From contig JAKAUH010000906.1 in the NCBI GenBank assembly GCA_021818605.1, positions 1-5,262 on the forward strand: a stretch of DNA of 5,262 nt, written 5' to 3'. Shown here piece by piece: positions 4,798 through 5,262 of the stretch; position 1 is the first letter of the stretch, and every line of letters begins with the position of its first letter. Below the pieces are notes generated by a model. That model ran no database searches and had not been told where the DNA came from. It saw nothing but the letters and a program-made list of their open reading frames with translations. The DNA comes from Planctomycetota bacterium (GTDB lineage: Bacteria; Planctomycetota; Planctomycetia; Isosphaerales; Isosphaeraceae). Made by a program: the position numbers and the translations under genes.

Positions 4798-5262
4798 GGC
4801 GGTTCGGCGACGGTGTGGGGCCCGGGCGACTGTTGCTGTTCGCTTCCATCGCGCTAGGCGGGCTGGCCTTCGACCTGGTCACCAAGTCCATGGTCTTCGC
4901 GCGAATCGGCCCGCCGCACCGGCACATCGTCTCGGTTGTGCCGCGGGTGCTCGAACTCCAGACCAGCGAGAATACCGGGGCACTCTGGGGCTTTGGCGCG
5001 AAGTTGCCTGGCAGCAGCCTGATCTTCGCCGGCCTCTCGCTGGTGGCGGCTGTGATCATCTGCTACTGGTTGTTCTTCCTCGGTGCGGCATCGAGCCGGG
5101 CGCTGACCGTGGCGCTGGGTTTGATCATGGCCGGGGCCCTGGGCAATTGTTACGACAGGTTGGTCCTTGGCCATGTCCGCGACTTCGTCCATTTCCATGT
5201 CGATCCGATTCGATTCGACTGCGCGATCTTCAACTTCGCTGACAACATGCTGGTCGCCGGCG
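4794..5262 (+). CDS. lspA: Lipoprotein signal peptidase (signal peptidase II), truncated by window edge
   Basis: LspA is an inner-membrane aspartyl protease that removes signal peptides from diacylated prolipoproteins after Lgt has acted. The visible 156 residues show a first membrane segment (about 12-28) running into DLVTK (27-31), the SENTGALWGFG block (58-68) equivalent to the family NxGAAFG motif, membrane segments at about 74-96 and 103-118, GALGNCYDRL (114-123), and the catalytic aspartates Asp130 in GHVRDFVHF and Asp150 in FNFADN. Only the end of the last membrane helix and the C-terminus are missing, judging from usual lengths of about 160-200. The ATG overlaps the preceding stop and has GGAGG at 4782-4786 with 7-nt spacing. 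Its N-terminus lacks any extra domain. Sharing a transcript with a DksA/TraR gene links lipoprotein export to growth-state control only by position. Confidence 0.96.
   Translation, partial: MRRFGDGVGPGRLLLFASIALGGLAFDLVTKSMVFARIGPPHRHIVSVVPRVLELQTSENTGALWGFGAKLPGSSLIFAGLSLVAAVIICYWLFFLGAASSRALTVALGLIMAGALGNCYDRLVLGHVRDFVHFHVDPIRFDCAIFNFADNMLVAG

Overview
The window looks like an ordinary chromosomal stretch from a GC-rich bacterium. The gene types suggest a planctomycete of the Isosphaeraceae kind: a soluble PAS hybrid kinase, a YteA-like DksA/TraR protein directly ahead of lspA, a PfpI-type protein and a 3-beta-HSD-like epimerase. That placement is inferred from protein style and gene order; no marker gene here proves it.

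Layout, left to right. A tRNA-Leu(UAA) gene lies on the minus strand (48-132), with a candidate promoter at 171-200. A rightward pair follows: a 79-residue XRE-type helix-turn-helix protein (348-587) and, 23 nt later, a cytosolic PAS-HisKA-HATPase-REC hybrid histidine kinase (611-2239). Two leftward genes come next: a DJ-1/PfpI family protein (2311-2850) and an extended SDR epimerase/dehydrogenase (2979-4019). The 128-nt gap between them holds a REP-like hairpin. A gap of about 390 nt with divergent promoter candidates leads to a rightward, translationally overlapping pair: a C4 zinc-finger DksA/TraR protein (4411-4797) and lspA (from 4794), which runs off the right edge.

How the genes may work together. 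The HTH protein and kinase share direction and close spacing, so they may be co-expressed, but a terminator-like hairpin sits in the 23-nt gap. The kinase has its own receiver and no DNA-binding output, so signal must leave through another protein. The DksA-like protein and lspA overlap by ATGA and are probably one transcript from a good sigma-70-type promoter at 4325-4353. The PfpI protein and epimerase share a strand but no visible functional link.

I found no mobile-element gene, CRISPR array, phage gene or defence system, and no convincing undescribed multi-gene system. The points most worth a second look are small: a receiver domain with a shortened alpha-4 region, a hairpin with a T-run just before the kinase start, inverted repeats in the leader of the HTH gene, and the REP-like element.
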